A stretch of 64,000 nt of DNA from Peptococcaceae bacterium (GTDB taxonomy: Bacteria; Bacillota; Peptococcia; Peptococcales; Peptococcaceae), in assembly GCA_017399005.1 (NCBI GenBank), contig JAFQEO010000011.1, positions 1 through 64,000 of the forward strand. Direction: 5' to 3'. The notes beneath the pieces were generated by a model. That model saw only the letters and a list, made by a program, of their open reading frames with translations, searched no databases and was not told where the DNA came from. Below are positions 60,799-64,000 of this stretch, piece after piece. Both the position numbers and the translations under genes were made by a program. Position 1 is the first letter of the stretch; each line of letters begins with the position of its first letter.

Positions 60799-60837
60799 AA
60801 AAAAGACCTCATAGAAGATTACTTCTACAAGGCCTCT
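60799..60837 (-). terminator. Terminator of the pyrBCF operon
   Basis: AGACCTCATAGAAG pairs with CTTCTACAAGGCCT (small mismatches) and runs into TTTTTT on the minus strand. Confidence 0.75.
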
Positions 60838-60855
60838 AAATTTTGACGCTGTTAC

Positions 60856-61572
60856 TTATTTCATTGCGCTGTTGATTTCTTCAATGATTTTTAACGCCGC
60901 TTCATGCGGGTTTTCCGCTTTGGTAATTGGACGACCGACTACCATATGGTCTACACCGATACGGATAGCATCAGCTGGTGTCGTAATGCGTTTCTGGTCA
61001 CCTGCAGCAGCCCATGCCGGACGGATACCCGGGCATACGGTGATAAAATCACTGCCGTAGGTTTCTTTAATGTTCGCCGCTTCATGCGGAGAACATACAA
61101 TCCCGCTCATGCCGGATGTTTTGCACAGCCCTGCCAGATTTAACACAGTATCGGCAATGTTGTTTTTGTAACCCACTTTTGCGATACCTTCTTCATCGAA
61201 ACTGGTCAGGATAGTTACACCTACCATGTTTGGACGTTTAATATTCAGACGTTCGCATACCTCGTTCACAGTTTCCACGCTTTTGCGCATCATTTCCTCA
61301 CCGCCGGAGGAATGCAGTGTGAACATATCCACACCCAGAGATGCTGCCCAGGCTACTGCCTGCGCCACGGTATTCGGAATATCATGGAATTTTAAATCCA
61401 GAAATACTTTTTTGTTCTGCGCTTTGATTAAATCTACCACGCTGCCTCTGGTGTTTAAAAACAGCTCCAGACCTACTTTGTAGTAGCTTACTGCATCGCC
61501 CAGCTGATTTACCAGTGCCATGGCATCCTGTTCTGTTGCATAGTCCAGTGCTACGATTAATTTATCGTTCAT
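60856..61572 (-). CDS. pyrF: Orotidine 5'-phosphate decarboxylase
   Basis: 238 residues. KLIVALDYATEQDAM, then VFLDLKFHDIPNTVAQA with the catalytic Asp-x-Lys-x-x-Asp group, and VGRPITKAENP near the C-terminus. Catalyses the last step to UMP. It lies 22 bp after pyrC and ends the operon. Confidence 0.96.
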   Translation of the reverse strand: MNDKLIVALDYATEQDAMALVNQLGDAVSYYKVGLELFLNTRGSVVDLIKAQNKKVFLDLKFHDIPNTVAQAVAWAASLGVDMFTLHSSGGEEMMRKSVETVNEVCERLNIKRPNMVGVTILTSFDEEGIAKVGYKNNIADTVLNLAGLCKTSGMSGIVCSPHEAANIKETYGSDFITVCPGIRPAWAAAGDQKRITTPADAIRIGVDHMVVGRPITKAENPHEAALKIIEEINSAMK

Positions 61573-61594
61573 TGCAGCTTACACTCCTCTTAGC

Positions 61595-62878
61595 TTAGCA
61601 TAATGCTCCCTGATTCAGTACAATTCTACCGCCTTTTACAACCAGTTCCGGCCAGCCTTTCAGCACAGTGCCGTGGAATGGTGTGTTTTTGCCTTTGGAA
61701 TAAAACTCGTTGCGGTCTACAGCTTTTTCTGCATCCGGGTTCAGTACTACGATATCCGCCATGCGGCCTGCTTCCAGAGTACCTTTTTCGATGCCCAGAA
61801 TTTCTGCAGGACGTTTGCACATTGCAGTTACCATCTGTTCCATAGTCATCTGCCCGGTTGCCACAAAATTGGTCCAGATTAACGGAGCAGCTGTTTCCAG
61901 CCCGCTGATACCGTTGGCTGCAAATGCATATTCCACATCTTTATCCTGAATGGTATGTGGCGCATGGTCGGTTGCCACACAGTCGATAATGCCGTCTTTT
62001 AATGCCTGGAACAGAACCGTTCTGTCTTCTTCACGACGCAGAGGCGGATTTACTTTTGTATTAGTATCATAGCCGCGTACGGCTTCTTCGGTTAAGCACA
62101 GATGATGCGGTGTAGCTTCTGCAGTTACTTTTACGCCTTCTTCTTTTGCTTTTTTAATCAGTTCCACGCCGCCTTTTGTACTCACGTGTGCAATGTGGAT
62201 ACGGCAGCCTGTTAATTTTGCCAGCATCAGATCGCGTGCGATGATTAAATCTTCCACTTCGTTTGGAATCCCGCCTAAGCCCAGCTCGGTACTAACGATA
62301 CCTTCGTTCATTACCCCGCCGCCTAACAGGTCTTCATCCTCACAGTGAGAAATCAGTAAGCCGTTCAGCGCTTTGCTGTAATCCATTGCACGGCGCATTA
62401 CACCGCTATGCTGTACAGTACGTCCGTCATCGCTGAATGCAATGGCACCTGCACGGTTTAACAGCAGCATTTCGGTTAATTCTTCGCCTTTCTGGCCTTT
62501 TGTGATGCATGCGATTGGATATACATCTGCCAGGTTTGCTTTCATTGCTTTGTATAATACGGATTCCACTACGGTTTCATTATCAGCCACCGGTGTAGTA
62601 TTCGGCATACATGCGATGGAGGTAAAACCGCCATGGATAGCAGCCTGTGTACCGGTTAATACGGTTTCTTTATCTTCACGGCCCGGTTCTCTTAAATGCA
62701 CATGCATATCGATAAACCCCGGCATTACTACTTTACCTTCTAAATCAATTACCTGCGCGCCTTCTGCCTGCAGATTTTCACCTACAGCCTTGATGGTCTG
62801 CCCCTCGATGAGGATATCGGCTTTGCCGTTCAGATTCTGCGCAGGGTCCACTACGTGACCGTTTTTCAGTAAAATCAT
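61595..62878 (-). CDS. pyrC: Dihydroorotase, class I
   Basis: 427 residues. MPGFIDMHVHLREPGREDKET holds the HxH zinc site, HIAHVST the further His ligands, and TDHAPH the catalytic Asp. KVNPPLRREEDR gives the substrate site. Converts carbamoyl-aspartate to dihydroorotate. It overlaps pyrB by 4 bp. Confidence 0.97.
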   Translation of the reverse strand: MILLKNGHVVDPAQNLNGKADILIEGQTIKAVGENLQAEGAQVIDLEGKVVMPGFIDMHVHLREPGREDKETVLTGTQAAIHGGFTSIACMPNTTPVADNETVVESVLYKAMKANLADVYPIACITKGQKGEELTEMLLLNRAGAIAFSDDGRTVQHSGVMRRAMDYSKALNGLLISHCEDEDLLGGGVMNEGIVSTELGLGGIPNEVEDLIIARDLMLAKLTGCRIHIAHVSTKGGVELIKKAKEEGVKVTAEATPHHLCLTEEAVRGYDTNTKVNPPLRREEDRTVLFQALKDGIIDCVATDHAPHTIQDKDVEYAFAANGISGLETAAPLIWTNFVATGQMTMEQMVTAMCKRPAEILGIEKGTLEAGRMADIVVLNPDAEKAVDRNEFYSKGKNTPFHGTVLKGWPELVVKGGRIVLNQGALC

Positions 62879-63798
62879 TCTGCTGCACCTCCCATAATTG
62901 CTAACAGTGCCATGCGGATTGCCAGCCCGTTGTGTACCTGCTCTTCAATAACAGCCTGCACACCGTCGGCAACTTCCGGTGTAATTTCAACGCCGCGGTT
63001 GATTGGACCCGGATGCATTACCAGACAATCTGGTTTCGCCAGTTTCAGACGCTGTGCGTTCAGACCGTAAAATGCAGCATATTCACGAATAGATGGGAAC
63101 ATACCAGATTTCTGACGTTCCAGCTGGATACGCAGCATAATGATAACGTCTGCATCTTTAATGGCTTCATCCATATTGTAGCTGATTTTTGCACCCAGCT
63201 GATCTGCTCTGGACGGCATCAGAGTTGGAGGAGCACATAAGGTTACATCGGCACCTAATGCCTGCAGCCCCCATACATCGGAACGTGCTACACGGCTGTG
63301 CAGAATATCGCCTACAATGGCAATTTTTAAACCTTCAAAACCGCCTTTATGTTCATAGATTGTCAACATATCCAGTAATGCCTGGGTAGGGTGCTGATGC
63401 TGCCCGTCACCGGCATTGATAACTCTGGCTTTTACATGGCTTGCCAGAATTTCATGGGCACCGCTGGCACCATGACGCATTACAATAACGTCCGGATTCA
63501 GACGGTCCAGGGTCAGCGCTGTATCTTTCAGCGATTCCCCTTTCATTACAGAGCTGCTGCTTGTGTTGATATTTACAACGTCAGCGCCCAGATATTTCCC
63601 TGCAAACTCGAAGGACGATCTGGTTCTGGTGCTGTTTTCATAAAACAGATTGATTACGGATTTCCCGCGCAGAATTGGATGTTTTTTGTCATCCCCTGCC
63701 AGCACCTGTTTCATTTCCTGTGCTTTTTTGAAAATCTGATAGATTTCATCCACAGTCAGATCGCTGAGGTGAATCAGGTCTTTCTTTGCGATTGGCAT
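62875..63798 (-). CDS. pyrB: Aspartate carbamoyltransferase catalytic subunit
   Basis: 307 residues. YENSTRTRSSFEFAGK is the carbamoyl-phosphate loop, NAGDGQHQHPTQALLDMLTI binds aspartate, and VMHPGPINRGVEI closes the site. No pyrI regulatory subunit is adjacent. First gene of pyrB-pyrC-pyrF, with AGGAGG 5 nt before the ATG. Confidence 0.97.
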   Translation of the reverse strand: MPIAKKDLIHLSDLTVDEIYQIFKKAQEMKQVLAGDDKKHPILRGKSVINLFYENSTRTRSSFEFAGKYLGADVVNINTSSSSVMKGESLKDTALTLDRLNPDVIVMRHGASGAHEILASHVKARVINAGDGQHQHPTQALLDMLTIYEHKGGFEGLKIAIVGDILHSRVARSDVWGLQALGADVTLCAPPTLMPSRADQLGAKISYNMDEAIKDADVIIMLRIQLERQKSGMFPSIREYAAFYGLNAQRLKLAKPDCLVMHPGPINRGVEITPEVADGVQAVIEEQVHNGLAIRMALLAIMGGAAE

Positions 63799-63880
63799 AT
63801 AATAACCTCCTTGAAACCGAACACTTGGATTTTATAATCGTTCACAGCAGAAATTTATCGATTTCGCTGTACAAGACAAT

Positions 63881-63910
63881 AAAAAAACCGGACACAACGC
63901 GGCCCGGCTT
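63881..63910 (-). terminator. Leader terminator of the pyr operon
   Basis: In the transcript AAGCCGGGC pairs with TCCGGTT around the sequence CGCGTTGTG, followed by a run of seven T. It lies between the promoter and pyrB, so it must act as an attenuator. A small upstream hairpin AAGGC-AATAGA-GCCTT (63914-63929) could compete. I do not see a PyrR-binding consensus. Confidence 0.6.
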
Positions 63911-63937
63911 AAAGGCTCTATTGCCTTATCGACTATC

Positions 63938-63966
63938 ATTATACCAACTCCATACATAGTTTTCAA
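63938..63966 (-). promoter_or_regulatory. Promoter of the pyr operon
   Basis: TTGAAA (63966-63961), a 17-bp spacer and TATAAT (63943-63938) on the minus strand. The leader to pyrB is about 130 nt and includes the terminator above. Confidence 0.8.
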
Positions 63967-64000
63967 GAAAAAAGTAACAGCTGGCATTAATTACATACCA

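Overview
The window reads as a chromosomal segment of an anaerobic, low-to-mid-GC Firmicute. The best guess is a Negativicute of the Acidaminococcaceae/Phascolarctobacterium type. Firmicute signs are strong GGAGG ribosome sites, a CIRCE-controlled groESL, scpA/scpB, an Rrf2 regulator and a tRNA cluster without introns. Signs of strict anaerobiosis are a FlxABCD-HdrABC electron-bifurcating set, a giant 2-hydroxyacyl-CoA dehydratase-type activase and a desulfoferrodoxin-like regulator. A pseudopilus operon and TldD/TldE fit a Negativicute, but the genus is inferred, not proven. Most genes lie on the minus strand.

Left part (1-9.8 kb), accessory. A rod-shaped RNA-like palindrome resembling 6S RNA (121-292) is followed by a par/fst-type type I toxin-antitoxin locus (366-648). 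The toxin is a 24-residue hydrophobic peptide. Next comes an AT-rich defence island: an AbiA-type reverse transcriptase with a HEPN motif, an Eco47II-like endonuclease with an HTH-fused cytosine-5 methyltransferase, a PmeII-like endonuclease, an AspBHI-like modification-dependent endonuclease and small unknown proteins. A SAM methyltransferase between two look-alike terminators and a PD-(D/E)XK gene with a duplicated tail remnant close this part.

Middle part. 9.8-13.2 kb holds a hydrolase, a papain-like protein and a stalk-domain secreted protein. 13.3-13.6 kb holds tRNA-Gly, tRNA-Ala and tRNA-Thr. 13.6-17.3 kb holds rnhB, a CD1247-like acidic protein, efp, an Xaa-Pro peptidase and aroQ. 17.5-24.6 kb is an operon of type II secretion/type IV pilus parts (ATPase, platform protein, four minor pseudopilins) interleaved with tldD and tldE and lacking an obvious major pilin. 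25-34 kb holds a dicarboxylate/amino-acid symporter, an HTH-desulfoferrodoxin fusion, a thioesterase, an isochorismatase-like hydrolase, a TerC transporter behind a Mn2+ (yybP-ykoY) riboswitch, a polysaccharide deacetylase, groES-groEL and 5-formyl-THF cyclo-ligase.

Right part. 34.5-41.2 kb is one hdrCBA-flxDCBA operon that should link NADH oxidation to ferredoxin and a disulfide acceptor. An Rrf2 regulator with Cys ligands and its own operator lies just upstream. 42.3-46.3 kb holds glmS, scpB, scpA and a site-2 protease homologue. 46.6-52.8 kb holds a TetR regulator, the 1431-residue activase and a divergent DegV (fatty-acid-binding) gene with a palindrome on its promoter. 53-55 kb is a molybdopterin operon (moaC, moaA, mog). 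Three different long palindromic elements cluster between 52.9 and 56.1 kb. Then come deoC, an RsuA-type pseudouridine synthase that appears to start at CTG, an NSS sodium symporter, an SseB-like protein, a ZIP transporter and the pyrimidine genes pyrB-pyrC-pyrF with a leader terminator.
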